DNA from: Streptomyces sp. NBC_01298
Lineage (GTDB): Bacteria > Actinomycetota > Actinomycetes > Streptomycetales > Streptomycetaceae
DNA: 64,000 nucleotides
Reading direction: 5' to 3'
Assembly: GCF_035978755.1 (NCBI RefSeq)
Contig: NZ_CP108414.1
Coordinates: forward strand, 4,836,001-4,900,000
In this document: positions 34,143 through 43,072 of the stretch, piece by piece
Layout: every line of letters begins with the position of its first letter
How positions within the stretch are numbered: the stretch's first letter is position 1
The notes under the pieces: generated by a model
Database searches by the model: none
What the model was told of the DNA's origin: nothing
The model's input: only the letters and a program-made list of their open reading frames with translations
Position numbers and translations under genes: made by a program

Positions 34143-36935
34143 TCAGGATCGCCCCCCGCCCCCCGCTTCGTGGATCTTCTGCCAGACCACGTCCCGCGTC
34201 ACCGGCAGCTCCGTGAAGCGGATCCCCGTCGCGTCCCGCAGCGCGTTGGCGAAGGCGGGGGCCACCGGGTTGAAGGGGCTCTCGGACATGGACTTGGCGC
34301 CGAGGGGGCCGATCGCGTCGGAGGTTTCCATGAAGTGGACCTCGGTGCGCGGGACATCGGCGTACTGCGGGAGGCGGTAGCGGCGGAAGGCGGCCGTGGT
34401 GACCTCCCCGCGCTCGTCGACCCGTACGGTCTCGAAGAGGGTGGCGCCCAGGGCCTGGGCCACGCCGCCCTCGACCTGGCCGCGGCACTGCATCGGGTTC
34501 ATGACCTTGCCCGCGTCGGCCGCGTGGACGCTGCGCAGGATCCTCATCTCGCCCGTGCCGGGGTCGACCGCGATCCGGAACCACTGGGCGTTGAAGGCCA
34601 CCGAGCGCGGGGAGCCGCCCCAGTGGCCGTCGGCGGCGGTCTCCTCCAGCTCGCCCTTGTCGTACGCGGCCTCGTAGAGCTCCTTGAGGGTGACGACCCG
34701 GCCCGCGCAGTCGAAGGCCTCGGCGGACAGCTCGCACAGGTGCCGGGCCACGTCCGTGTGGCGGGCGGCGAAGGTTTTGAGCCGCTCCGCGAGCGAGTCG
34801 GCGGCCAGCAGTACGGCCTTTCCGGCCACCACCGTGCCGGCCGAGCCGAAGGCGCCGGTGTCGTGGCGGACGACGTCGGTGTCGGACTGGCGGACGGTGA
34901 TCCGGTCGACCGTGGTGTTCAGGGCTCCGGCGGTGATCTGCCGGTGGACGGTGGTGGTGCCGTTGCCGAACTCCGCCGTGCCCACCGCGATGTCGTACGT
35001 CCCGTCCCGCAGCAGGCTGACCCGGGCGTCGGCGTAGTGGCCGCCGGGCGGACCGGTCGCGATCATCGCGACGGCCGTGCCCGTGCCCGTGAGCCAGCCC
35101 TCGGGGACGTCCTCGTGGCTGCGGTCCTCGGCGATGGCCTTGCGGACGACGTCCATGCACTGCTTCATCCCGTAGGAGGCGATGAAGAGGTCCTCCTCGT
35201 GACCGATCGGGGTGACCATGGGGTCGCCGGGGCCGATGACGTTCTTCTCGCGCAGTTCGAGCGGGTCCATGCCGAGCCGGACGGCGAGCTCGTCCATGAC
35301 CGATTCGAGGGCGAAGAGGACCTGGCCCAGGCCGTAGCCGCGGAAAGCGCCCGCCGGTACCCCGTTGGTGTAGACGGAGTACGCCTCGACCTCCTTGTTC
35401 GGCGCCTTGTACACCGCGAAGGACTCGCCGACGCTGTGGAACATGACGGCCGGGCCGTGGTTCCCGTAGGCCCCGGTGTTGGACACGACCCGGATCCTGA
35501 GCGCCGTGAGGGTGCCGTCCGCCTTCGCCCCGATCTTGATGGTGATCTTGAAGGGGTGGCGGGTGGTGGCGCCGTAGAACTGCTCGGCGCGGGTGAATTC
35601 GAGCTTCACGGGGCGCCGCAGCTTCAGGGCGGCGAGGACCACGATGTCCTCGGTGAGCATTTCCTGCTTGCCGCCGAATCCGCCGCCCACGCGGCCGGCG
35701 ACCACACGGACCTCGTCCTCGCCCAGGTCGTAGAGGGCGCACAGCGCCCGCCGGGTCAGGAACGGCGCCTGGGTGGAGGAGCGGACGGTGATGCGCTCGC
35801 CCGGGGAGCCGTCCTCCTTGGGTTCGAAGTACGCGACGCTGCCGTGGGTTTCGAGGCTGGCGTGCTGCACGCGCTGGGTCAGATAGGTCTCCTCGTGGAC
35901 GACGTCGGCCTCCGCGTACCCCTGCTCCATGTCGCCGAGGGTGTGGTGGACCTCGCCGCACACGTTGTTCTCGGCGCGGAAGATGCCTGACTCGGGTCCC
36001 TTGGGGTGGAGGACGGGCGCGCCGGGCAGCATCGCCTCCTCCGGGTCGATGACGTACGGGAGTTCCTCGTACGTGACCACCACGCGCCGGCAGCCCTCCT
36101 CGGCGGCCTGCTCCGAGTCGGCGACGACCGCGGCGACGCGCTGGCCGACGAAGCGGACCACGTCGTCCAGGACACGGGTGTCCATCGGGTCCTCGGTGGG
36201 GTGCTCGTGGCGGGCACTCGAATAGAGCCGGTCAGGGGCGTCGTGGTGGGTGAAGACCGCGTGCACGCCCGGGACCTGGAGGGCTTCGCGGGTGTCGATG
36301 GAGACGATCCGGGCGTGCGGGTGCGGGGAGCGCAGCAGCTTCATGTGGAGCAGCCCGGGCACCTCGACGTCGAAGGTGTAGCGGGCCGTGCCCGTGACCA
36401 CCTGGGGGCCGGCCGGCGCGCCGAGGGATGTACCGACGGCCTGACCCGCCTCGGGGGTTTCGACGTGCTGCACGCCGCGTACGGCGTCCTCGATGGCGCG
36501 GTAGCCCGTACAGCGGCAGATGTTGCCCTTGAAGGCGCGGGGGAGGTCGTCGAGCTTGCCGTCGTCATGGGCGGTGCCCCGCTCCGCCTGGAGGGCGGAG
36601 GTGGTCATCAGGAACCCGGCGGTGCAGAAGCCGCACTGGAAGCCCTGGGCGTCGAGGAACCGCTGCTGGACGGGATGGAGCTCGCCGCCGGGCGAGCAGA
36701 GTCCCTCGACGGTGGTGACGGAGCGCCCCTCGGCGCGGACGGCCGGGTAGAGGCAGCTGTGGACCGGTTGCCCGTCGACGTGGACGGTGCAGGCGCCGCA
36801 GTCGCCCTGGTCGCAGCCCTTCTTCACGCCGAACCAGCCGCGCTCGCGGAGGTAGGTGCGCAGGCACTGGCCGGCGCGGGGCTCCTCGGTGAAGTGCTGC
36901 TCGTTGATGTCGATCCCGTAGCTTCCGCCGCTCAT
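34143..36935 (-). CDS. Xanthine dehydrogenase, fused [2Fe-2S] and molybdenum subunits
   Basis: 930 residues. The first 165 hold two [2Fe-2S] clusters: plant-type GCDQGDCGACTVHVDGQ plus HSC, and the second FQCGFCTAGF with GNICRCTGYR. Residues 175-930 are the molybdopterin part: GRVGGGFGGKQEMLTED, AGAFRGYGLGQVLFALESV, the VGTAEFGNGTTTVHRQ loop and GGVAQALGATLFE near the end. The enzyme oxidises hypoxanthine or xanthine; the exact purine is inferred from the adjacent pucR. GGAGGA precedes the ATG at 36935, and the start overlaps the FAD gene stop by 4 nt. Confidence 0.9.
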   Translation of the reverse strand: MSGGSYGIDINEQHFTEEPRAGQCLRTYLRERGWFGVKKGCDQGDCGACTVHVDGQPVHSCLYPAVRAEGRSVTTVEGLCSPGGELHPVQQRFLDAQGFQCGFCTAGFLMTTSALQAERGTAHDDGKLDDLPRAFKGNICRCTGYRAIEDAVRGVQHVETPEAGQAVGTSLGAPAGPQVVTGTARYTFDVEVPGLLHMKLLRSPHPHARIVSIDTREALQVPGVHAVFTHHDAPDRLYSSARHEHPTEDPMDTRVLDDVVRFVGQRVAAVVADSEQAAEEGCRRVVVTYEELPYVIDPEEAMLPGAPVLHPKGPESGIFRAENNVCGEVHHTLGDMEQGYAEADVVHEETYLTQRVQHASLETHGSVAYFEPKEDGSPGERITVRSSTQAPFLTRRALCALYDLGEDEVRVVAGRVGGGFGGKQEMLTEDIVVLAALKLRRPVKLEFTRAEQFYGATTRHPFKITIKIGAKADGTLTALRIRVVSNTGAYGNHGPAVMFHSVGESFAVYKAPNKEVEAYSVYTNGVPAGAFRGYGLGQVLFALESVMDELAVRLGMDPLELREKNVIGPGDPMVTPIGHEEDLFIASYGMKQCMDVVRKAIAEDRSHEDVPEGWLTGTGTAVAMIATGPPGGHYADARVSLLRDGTYDIAVGTAEFGNGTTTVHRQITAGALNTTVDRITVRQSDTDVVRHDTGAFGSAGTVVAGKAVLLAADSLAERLKTFAARHTDVARHLCELSAEAFDCAGRVVTLKELYEAAYDKGELEETAADGHWGGSPRSVAFNAQWFRIAVDPGTGEMRILRSVHAADAGKVMNPMQCRGQVEGGVAQALGATLFETVRVDERGEVTTAAFRRYRLPQYADVPRTEVHFMETSDAIGPLGAKSMSESPFNPVAPAFANALRDATGIRFTELPVTRDVVWQKIHEAGGGGRS

Positions 36936-37768
36936 CGCCGTTCCTCCGGAGCGTCCGCGTCCGTCAGTTCGCGGCGGACCTCCTCCGCCAGGCGCAGGCC
37001 CATGTGGCGCCGCCAGGCGGGCAGGCCGTGGATGTCGTCGTACCACTCGTCGGGCCGGACGGTGTCGTCGATCGCCCGGCGCAGCTCGGCCGCCGTGGGC
37101 GGCAGTGCGAACCAGAAGCGGAAGGGGCGGGTGGTCGCGGCCGACACGGTGACGGCGAGCGAGCCGTCCCGGGGGTCGTGGGCGCCGATGACGAGGGCGC
37201 CGGAGCGGCCGAGACCGTAGAGGGAGGCCTGCCGGAAGGCCGTACGGGAGTCCAGGGCGCGGGCGGGCAGCCGCACCGAGCGCAGCAGCTCTCCGTCGCG
37301 CAGGTCCTTGGCGCCGGCTCCGCGGATGAACTCGGTGACGGGCAGGCGCCGGGTGGCGCCGTCCTGGCCCTGGAGGAGGAGCGTTCCGTCGAGGGCGGCG
37401 GTGAGGGAGATCATCGGGCCGGCGGGGAGGCCGTTGCAGAGGTTGCCGCCGACGGTCGCCATGTTCCAGATCTTGAAGCTGGCCAGGAAGGCCCGGCAGC
37501 ACTGCTCGAAGAGAGGTGCGGCCGTGGCGGGCAGGGTCCGGGCGAAGCGGGACAGCTCGGTGATGGTGCAGGTGGCGGCGATGTCGAGGGAGCCGTCGGG
37601 CAGCCGGGACAGCGGGGGCCAGCCCATGCGGGAGAGATCGACGAGACGGCGGACGTGGGGCTGGGGCTCGGAGAAGAGGTACGTCCCGCCGCCGAGCCAG
37701 GCGTCACCCGGACGCCAGGGTTCGCGGCGGCGTGCGTCGCGTACGTCGAGCACCGTGTTGAGGTCCAT
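36932..37768 (-). CDS. Xanthine dehydrogenase FAD-binding subunit
   Basis: 278 residues. FAD-binding PCMH-type fold with the LGGGTYLFSEPQPHVRRLVD N-terminal segment and the family signature MATVGGNLCNGLPAGPM near 113-129. It passes electrons from the Fe-S clusters to NAD+. First gene of the operon, with the ATG at 37768 and a GGGAA ribosome site; the fused subunit follows with a 4-nt overlap. An XdhC-type maturation gene is not in the window. Confidence 0.88.
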   Translation of the reverse strand: MDLNTVLDVRDARRREPWRPGDAWLGGGTYLFSEPQPHVRRLVDLSRMGWPPLSRLPDGSLDIAATCTITELSRFARTLPATAAPLFEQCCRAFLASFKIWNMATVGGNLCNGLPAGPMISLTAALDGTLLLQGQDGATRRLPVTEFIRGAGAKDLRDGELLRSVRLPARALDSRTAFRQASLYGLGRSGALVIGAHDPRDGSLAVTVSAATTRPFRFWFALPPTAAELRRAIDDTVRPDEWYDDIHGLPAWRRHMGLRLAEEVRRELTDADAPEERR

Positions 37769-37920
37769 TTCCCGCCATCCTTTCCGTCTTCCGTCGTTTC
37801 GGCCGTTCGGCTCCTTCAGTGAAACAACGGGCCGGGCGCCGGGACGACTGGTCCCTGGCACGGAAAAACACCAGGGCCGACGGGGCCTCCCTGGTGAATC
37901 ATCCAAGAGGCTGTTCGAGT

Positions 37921-37948
37921 GGTTGCCCTTGCATTTACCATGGCAACC
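37921..37948. promoter_or_regulatory. Inverted repeat between xdh operon and pucR
   Basis: GGTTGCC-N14-GGCAACC (perfect 7-bp arms), 54-81 nt before pucR, in the 233-nt divergent intergenic region. It is a candidate site for PucR or another purine-responsive regulator controlling both directions. Confidence 0.5.
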
Positions 37949-38001
37949 CTCATATTCGCCTCGCGATTGTGGGCTGCCACCCGCCGCAAGGAGTCCCCAC
38001 C

Positions 38002-39513
38002 ATGCACGTCCTCGACCTGCTCCAGTCCGACAACCTCGGCCTCACCCTGCTGTGGGGCGAGCAGTCCCTTCTCGGCCAGGAGGTCAGCGGGGTGACCGCC
38101 ATCGACCTGGAGGACCCGGGCCGGTTCCTGGGTCCCGGAGAGCTCGTGCTCAGCGGCCTCGTGTGGTGGCGTCCGGGGGCATCGGCCGCCGCCAGGACCG
38201 ACCGCTTCGTCGCGGCCCTCGCCGACGCCGGAGCACGGGCCCTGCTGGCCGGCGAGGAGACCCACGGAGGGCTGCCGGAGGAGCTCGTCGCCGCCTGCCG
38301 GGCCCACCGGATGCCGCTCGTGGCGGTCCCCGCGCGGACCAGCTTCCGAGCCGTCACCGAAGCGGTGTACCTGCGCCAGTGGGGCGACCTCAGCAGGCGC
38401 CCCACCCGGCACTTCGCGCTGCCCGAGAACGTGCGCGCCGAGCTCAGCCGGCTCCTGGAGGGCGGGGCCGGGCCGGCGGAGCTGCTGGACCGGGCGTGCG
38501 CGCACCTGGGCCGGCTGCCCTGCTACCTGCTGACCGCGAGCGGCCGCACGGTGGCCCGTACCCCGTCGGCGCCCCCGATCCCGGCGCGGCGGGCCGCCTC
38601 CGCCGCCAAGGGCGGGGTCTCGCTGGGGGTGGAGAGCGAGAGTTCCCCGTACGACGCCTGGCTGCTGCACGTCCCGGACGCGGACGCGGCGCCGCCCCGG
38701 GTGCTCCACGAGATCGCCGAGGTGTTCGCGCAGTACCGCGACGGCCGGGCCCGCCGGGCGGCCGCGCGGCGGGCCGCCGCGGGGGACCTGCTCGGCCTGG
38801 TGGCGGCCGAGGCCGAACCGGACCTCCTCGGCGCCGCGCTCCATGCGGCGGGACTGCCCGCGGGGGGCCCGTACCGCGTGGTGACGGCGACCGACGGGGA
38901 CGCGCTGGCGGAGGCGCTGGGGCACCTGGAGGGCGCCCGATGGGCGGCGGGTCCGGGCGGGGCGGTGCTGTACGAGGGCCCGGCCGACGGGGGCGGTGCG
39001 GACGCCCCGGATGGCGCGGGCGACGCGGCCGATGCCGCCGGGGCGGCCACCACCCGCCTCACCGACCGGCTGCGCGCGGTGTGGCCGCTGCTGCGGGCGT
39101 GCGCCGAACCGGGGACCGACCTGCGGCTCGGCGTGGGCGCGCGGACGGCTTCGGCCGAGGGGCTACGCGCGTCACTGTGCCAGGCGAACTTCGCGCTGAC
39201 GGCGGCGGACGCGGAGGTCGCGGTCCGCGGGGTCGAGCAGCTGGACACCCTCGCCGAACTGCTGTCGGGGGTCCCGCCGGAGGTCCGGGGGGTGTTCGGG
39301 GCGCGGACGCTGGGCTCGCTCGGGGACGGGATGCTCAGGGAGACCCTGGAGGTGTTCCTCGCGAACAACTGCTCGTGGACGCGCACGGCGGAGGCGCTGC
39401 ACCTGCACGTGAACACGGTCCACTACCGGATCGAGCGCGTGGAGGCCCTGACCGGCCGCGACCTGTCCCGCCTCGACCACAAGCTGGACCTGTACGCGGC
39501 ACTGCGCTGCTAG
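38002..39513 (+). CDS. pucR: PucR-family transcriptional regulator of purine catabolism
   Basis: 503 residues. The N-terminal PucR domain (1-125) includes GLTLLWGEQSLLGQEVSGVT and the ELVLSGLVWWRPG segment. The C-terminal PucR helix-turn-helix (about 440-500) has LETLEVFLANNCSWTRTAEA-like sequence and HLHVNTVHYRIERVE. Homologues activate purine degradation genes in response to a purine intermediate. AAGGAG precedes the ATG at 38002; the frame continues upstream but without homology. It is divergent from the xanthine dehydrogenase operon. Confidence 0.88.
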   Translation: MHVLDLLQSDNLGLTLLWGEQSLLGQEVSGVTAIDLEDPGRFLGPGELVLSGLVWWRPGASAAARTDRFVAALADAGARALLAGEETHGGLPEELVAACRAHRMPLVAVPARTSFRAVTEAVYLRQWGDLSRRPTRHFALPENVRAELSRLLEGGAGPAELLDRACAHLGRLPCYLLTASGRTVARTPSAPPIPARRAASAAKGGVSLGVESESSPYDAWLLHVPDADAAPPRVLHEIAEVFAQYRDGRARRAAARRAAAGDLLGLVAAEAEPDLLGAALHAAGLPAGGPYRVVTATDGDALAEALGHLEGARWAAGPGGAVLYEGPADGGGADAPDGAGDAADAAGAATTRLTDRLRAVWPLLRACAEPGTDLRLGVGARTASAEGLRASLCQANFALTAADAEVAVRGVEQLDTLAELLSGVPPEVRGVFGARTLGSLGDGMLRETLEVFLANNCSWTRTAEALHLHVNTVHYRIERVEALTGRDLSRLDHKLDLYAALRC

Positions 39514-39560
39514 TGGGAGCAAAATGCTCCTAACGGGGCAAAGAGCTCAATTGGCGTAGC

Positions 39561-39614
39561 GTCGTAGTCGTAGTCGTAGTCGTAGTCGCAGTCGCAGTCG
39601 CAGTCGCAGTCGCA
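39561..39614. repeat. Hexanucleotide tandem repeat (9 units)
   Basis: GTCGTA x4 followed by GTCGCA x5, 54 bp without interruption, between pucR and the universal stress gene and ending 35 nt before the latter's ATG. It is probably in its promoter or leader. Confidence 0.95.
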
Positions 39615-39649
39615 GGAGCGACCGGAAATGTGAAAGAAGGGTGCCGCCG

Positions 39650-40513
39650 ATGTCCGTCCCGTCCGCCCAGCCCGAACCGCTCACCCCTCCCGCCCCGCCC
39701 GCGCTCCCCCTCCTCGTCGGGTTCGACGGTTCGCCCCGGAGCGTCGCCGCCGCCCGCTGGGCCGCCCGTGAGGCCCTGGCGGCCGGGGCGCCGCTGCGGC
39801 TGCTCCACGTGGGCCAGGCCTGGCCGACCGTCCAGCCGATCTCCATGGAGTTCCAGCCCGTGCTCGGCGCGAGCGAGCACGTGGCGAGGACCGCGCTGGC
39901 GGCCCTCGCCGAGGAACTCCGCACCACCCACCGGGGCCTGACCGTCGAGACGGCCACCGCCGAGGGCGGACCCGGCAACGAGATCCCGCGGGCGGCCGCC
40001 CAGGCGGACGCCGGGCTGATCGTGCTCGGTGCGAGCGGCGAGGACCGCCACGTGCTTCCGCGGCTCGGCTCCACCGCGCTGCACGTCGCGGGGCGCGCCG
40101 AGGTCCCGGTCGTCCTGGTACGGGACCCCGTCGCGCGCGCACCGCACGGACGCGGGGTCGTCGTCGGGGTGGACCCGGCGGGCGACCACGGCGCGGTGCT
40201 CGACTTCGCGTACGCCTGGGCCGCGCGGCACGCCCTCCCGCTGCGCGCGGTGCACGCGGCGGCGTCGGGCCCGGCGGCGCCGGAGCCGCTCGAAGCGGCC
40301 GTGGCCGCGGTCGGCGCGCGCTACCCACAGGTCCGGGCCGAGTGCGTGACCCGCTCCGGCGACCCGGCGAAGCTCCTGCTCGAAGAGGCCGCCGAGGCCG
40401 ACCTCCTGGTCGTGGGGCGCCGCCACCACCGCCCCCTCCACGGCATGGGCCCCACGGACCACGCGGTGGCCCACCATGCCCACAGCCCGGTGGCCCTGAT
40501 CCCCCACGGCTAG
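39650..40513 (+). CDS. Universal stress protein, tandem UspA domains
   Basis: 287 residues, two UspA folds (LLVGFDGSPRSVAAARWAAR and GVVVGVDPAGDHGAVLDFAY). The first ATP signature is degenerate (VLGASGEDRHVLPRLGSTAL); the second is VVGRRHHRPLHGMGPTDHAV. The ATG at 39650 is preferred to the GTG at 39641 because AGAAGG lies 9-10 nt upstream. The hexamer repeat just upstream may affect its expression. Confidence 0.87.
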   Translation: MSVPSAQPEPLTPPAPPALPLLVGFDGSPRSVAAARWAAREALAAGAPLRLLHVGQAWPTVQPISMEFQPVLGASEHVARTALAALAEELRTTHRGLTVETATAEGGPGNEIPRAAAQADAGLIVLGASGEDRHVLPRLGSTALHVAGRAEVPVVLVRDPVARAPHGRGVVVGVDPAGDHGAVLDFAYAWAARHALPLRAVHAAASGPAAPEPLEAAVAAVGARYPQVRAECVTRSGDPAKLLLEEAAEADLLVVGRRHHRPLHGMGPTDHAVAHHAHSPVALIPHG

Positions 40514-40550
40514 CCGGCGTTTCCCCCTCCGTGGAGGCGGTCCGCCGTCG

Positions 40551-40973
40551 CTACTTCTCGGCCGTCGGGCCGTACCACTGGAGGGCCTGACCGGTGACGG
40601 CTGCGATGCACTCGAAGTCGCGGTCGCGGTGCAGGAGGGTCAGCCCCTGCAGTTCCGCGGTCGCGGCGACGATGAGATCCACGGCGCCCGCGTTGCGGTG
40701 CTGCCCCCGCCGGGTCAGCAGCTCCTGCACCTGCCAGGCCCGGTCGTAGGCGCGGTCGTCGATCGGCACCCAACCGAACAACAGGCGCATGTCCTCGATC
40801 CCGCGGATCCGGTCCTCGGCGGACCGGGCGCCGTAGAAGAACTCCAGCTCGGTGATCGGGCAGGTGGCGATGAGCCCGGCTGCCGCCGCCTGGTCCCAGC
40901 CGTACTGTTCCGAGTCGCCCCGCATGAGGCGGGCCAGGGCACTCGTGTCGATGAGGAATTGGGCAGCGCTCAC
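40551..40973 (-). CDS. vapC: VapC-type PIN-domain toxin ribonuclease
   Basis: 140 residues with the four PIN acidic positions: Asp9 in FLIDTSALARL, Glu42 in ITELEFFYG, Asp99 in AGAVDLIVAATA, and Asp117 in LLHRDRDFE. VapC toxins cut tRNA or rRNA when free of antitoxin. It overlaps the antitoxin gene by 4 nt, the usual coupling in this family. Confidence 0.92.
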   Translation of the reverse strand: MSAAQFLIDTSALARLMRGDSEQYGWDQAAAAGLIATCPITELEFFYGARSAEDRIRGIEDMRLLFGWVPIDDRAYDRAWQVQELLTRRGQHRNAGAVDLIVAATAELQGLTLLHRDRDFECIAAVTGQALQWYGPTAEK

Positions 40974-41185
40974 CGCCGGTAGTTCCCCTTGTCGTCAAAA
41001 AGGTCCAGGTCGAAGGCGCCATCGGTGGCAGCCGCACGGAGACGTGTCAGGGCGAGCGCTCGGCGTCGGGTTTCCAGCACCTCGCGCAGGGCGGTGTTGA
41101 CCGTGTCCCTCTTGGTGCTGGTGCCAAGGGCCTGGGCGACGTCGGCAAGCAGCTCATCGTCGAGATCAATCACGGTTCTACTCAC
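40970..41185 (-). CDS. vapB: VapB-type antitoxin (ribbon-helix-helix)
   Basis: 71 residues. The N-terminal ribbon-helix-helix SRTVIDLDDELLADVAQALG is followed by KRDTVNTALREVLETRR; the acidic C-terminus (DGAFDLDLFDDKGNYRR) should wrap VapC. GTG start at 41185 with GGAGGT 5 nt upstream. A palindrome with a consensus -10 box just upstream is the likely autoregulatory operator. Confidence 0.9.
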   Translation of the reverse strand: MSRTVIDLDDELLADVAQALGTSTKRDTVNTALREVLETRRRALALTRLRAAATDGAFDLDLFDDKGNYRR

Positions 41186-41196
41186 GAGGCACCTCC

Positions 41197-41224
41197 GTTG
41201 ATATCAACTCGGATGCCGATTATA
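41197..41224 (-). promoter_or_regulatory. vapBC promoter and operator
   Basis: On the - strand a perfect TATAAT (41224-41219) is followed by the 12-bp palindrome GTTGATATCAAC (41208-41197) at about +5 to +16, then the ribosome site and vapB GTG. A VapBC complex bound there would block transcription. No good -35 box is seen. Confidence 0.65.
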
Positions 41225-41264
41225 TCTTCGAAGGTATCTGCCGGGGAACCCTCGCGGGACGTAC

Positions 41265-42971
41265 TCACCGCCGCAGCAGCACGATCACCGACCCCCACAT
41301 CGTCAGCAGTACGTTGCCCAGCGCGTACGGGACCGTCGTCCCCAGGGCCGGGATCTGGCTGCGGGCGCGTTCCGTCAGGGCGCCGAGGGCGGCCGTCGTG
41401 GTCTGGGCTCCGGCCAGGGCGCCGAGCAGGATCGGGAGGGGGAGGCGCTGCACGAAGTGCCCGTAGGCGAATCCGGCCAGCAGTGGCACGGTCGTCACGG
41501 CGGCGCCCCAGAGCAGCAGCGGCCAGCCGGCTTCGCGCAGGCCCGGCACGAAGCTCGGGCCGGCGTTGAGGCCGACGACCGTGACGAACACGCACAGCCC
41601 GAGCGTGCCCATCAGCCACTGCGCCGCGGACGGCAGGTTCCCGTACGTGGGGTACTTGCTCCGGATCCAGCCGAAGACCAGCCCCATCAGCAGCGCCCCG
41701 GTGGAGGTGGACAGCGACAGCGGAGCCCCGGCCGCGTGCAGCGCCGGGATGCCGAGGCAGCCGCCGAGGAAGAGCCCGAGCGCGATCCACACCATGTCCG
41801 TCGCGAAGCTGGTCGGCACCGGCTTGCCCAGCGCCGCCGCGGCCGCCTCCACCCGGCTGCGCGGCCCGGTCAGGACCAGGGTGTCGCCCCGCTCCACGGT
41901 GCTGTCGAGGCGGACCCGCAGGTCGGCGCCGGCCCGCCAGTGCTCGTCGACGAAGACGCCCCGCATGAACTCCTCGTGGCGCAGGGTGCGGATGGTGCGG
42001 CCGCTGAGGTTCCGGTCGGTGATGACCACGTGCAGGGACTCGGTGCGGTAGGCGAGCAGCTCGAAGTCGTCCGTCTCCATCCCGATGTGCGTGCGCGCGT
42101 CGTACGCGACGAGGTCGCCGCGGACCGCGCTGACGGCCAGGACGTCCCCGATCTCGACGCGGGTGTCCGCGGTGTGCTCCAGGATCTTCCCGGCGCGGCG
42201 CAGCCGGGTGATGTAGAGCCGCCGGCCGGCGGCCTTCTGCTCCGCCTCGAAGTCCCCGATCGTGCGCCCGGCGAAGGCGGCCACGTCGACGGCGTACGCG
42301 CGCAGCACGTGCTTGTAGTAGCCCTCCCCGGCGTCGGGGTCGTCCTCGGCGGCCTCCAGGTCGGCGGCGAGCACGGCGCTCTCCTCCGCGAGGTCCCGGC
42401 GCAGCAGGCGCGGCAGGATCCCGGCGAGGAGCAGCGCGGGCAGGACCGTACCGAGGGGGTACGTGACCGCGTAGGCGACGGCGATCAGATGCGACTGGTC
42501 CCGGGCCTCGGCCGCGCTGACGCCGGGCAGGTGGGCGATGGCGTCGGAGCCGACGCCGATGACGGCGGACTGGGTGAGGCCGCCGCCGAGCAGGCCGGCG
42601 GAGAGGCCGGTCCCGTAACCGGCGAGGGTGGCGAAGGCCCAGGCGGAGGCGAGTCCGGTGACGCAGACGATGAGGGCGAGGACCACCTGGGGGAGGCCGT
42701 CCTTGCGCAGGGCGCGGAAGAACTGCGGGCCGACGTCGTAGCCGAGGGCGAAGAGGAACATGAGGAAGAAGACGGACTTGATCGGACCGTCGATCTCGAC
42801 CTTCGCCTGGGAGCCGATGACCAGGCCGGCGACGAGGCATCCGGTGACGGCGCCCAGCGCGATGGACTTGTACCGGACGCGGCCGAGCAGGAAGCCGACG
42901 GCGATGGTCAGGAAGATCAGCAGCTCGGGGTAGGGCTGGAAGATCTCGTCCCGGAGCCAGTCCATCCACAC
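41265..42971 (-). CDS. AspT/YidE-family putative transporter with TrkA_C domains
   Basis: 568 residues. Two membrane blocks (about 15-180 and 385-568) of the aspartate-alanine exchanger fold flank two TrkA_C (RCK_C) domains (about 215-375; VEIGDVLAVSAVRGDLV and VERGDTLVLTGPRSRVE). Signature segments are FLFALGYDVGPQFFRAL and LGGGLTQSAVIGVGSDA in the first half, LAGAQTTTAALGAL in the second. The substrate is unknown; dicarboxylate or amino acid exchange is the family norm. Confidence 0.87.
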   Translation of the reverse strand: MWMDWLRDEIFQPYPELLIFLTIAVGFLLGRVRYKSIALGAVTGCLVAGLVIGSQAKVEIDGPIKSVFFLMFLFALGYDVGPQFFRALRKDGLPQVVLALIVCVTGLASAWAFATLAGYGTGLSAGLLGGGLTQSAVIGVGSDAIAHLPGVSAAEARDQSHLIAVAYAVTYPLGTVLPALLLAGILPRLLRRDLAEESAVLAADLEAAEDDPDAGEGYYKHVLRAYAVDVAAFAGRTIGDFEAEQKAAGRRLYITRLRRAGKILEHTADTRVEIGDVLAVSAVRGDLVAYDARTHIGMETDDFELLAYRTESLHVVITDRNLSGRTIRTLRHEEFMRGVFVDEHWRAGADLRVRLDSTVERGDTLVLTGPRSRVEAAAAALGKPVPTSFATDMVWIALGLFLGGCLGIPALHAAGAPLSLSTSTGALLMGLVFGWIRSKYPTYGNLPSAAQWLMGTLGLCVFVTVVGLNAGPSFVPGLREAGWPLLLWGAAVTTVPLLAGFAYGHFVQRLPLPILLGALAGAQTTTAALGALTERARSQIPALGTTVPYALGNVLLTMWGSVIVLLRR

Positions 42972-43072
42972 CTCCTCGGCCGTCTCGGGAAACGGTATGT
43001 GCCGGTATGCCCGCCCGCACGTTCAGGGCGATGCCCTGATCCGTCGGCCGGGCCCACCGGCCGGAGGCGGGG

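Noticed and set aside
37819..37826. GTGAAACA, half of a parS site upstream of the xdh operon
   Set aside because: Only one half-site is present; the other half does not match, so ParB binding is not expected.
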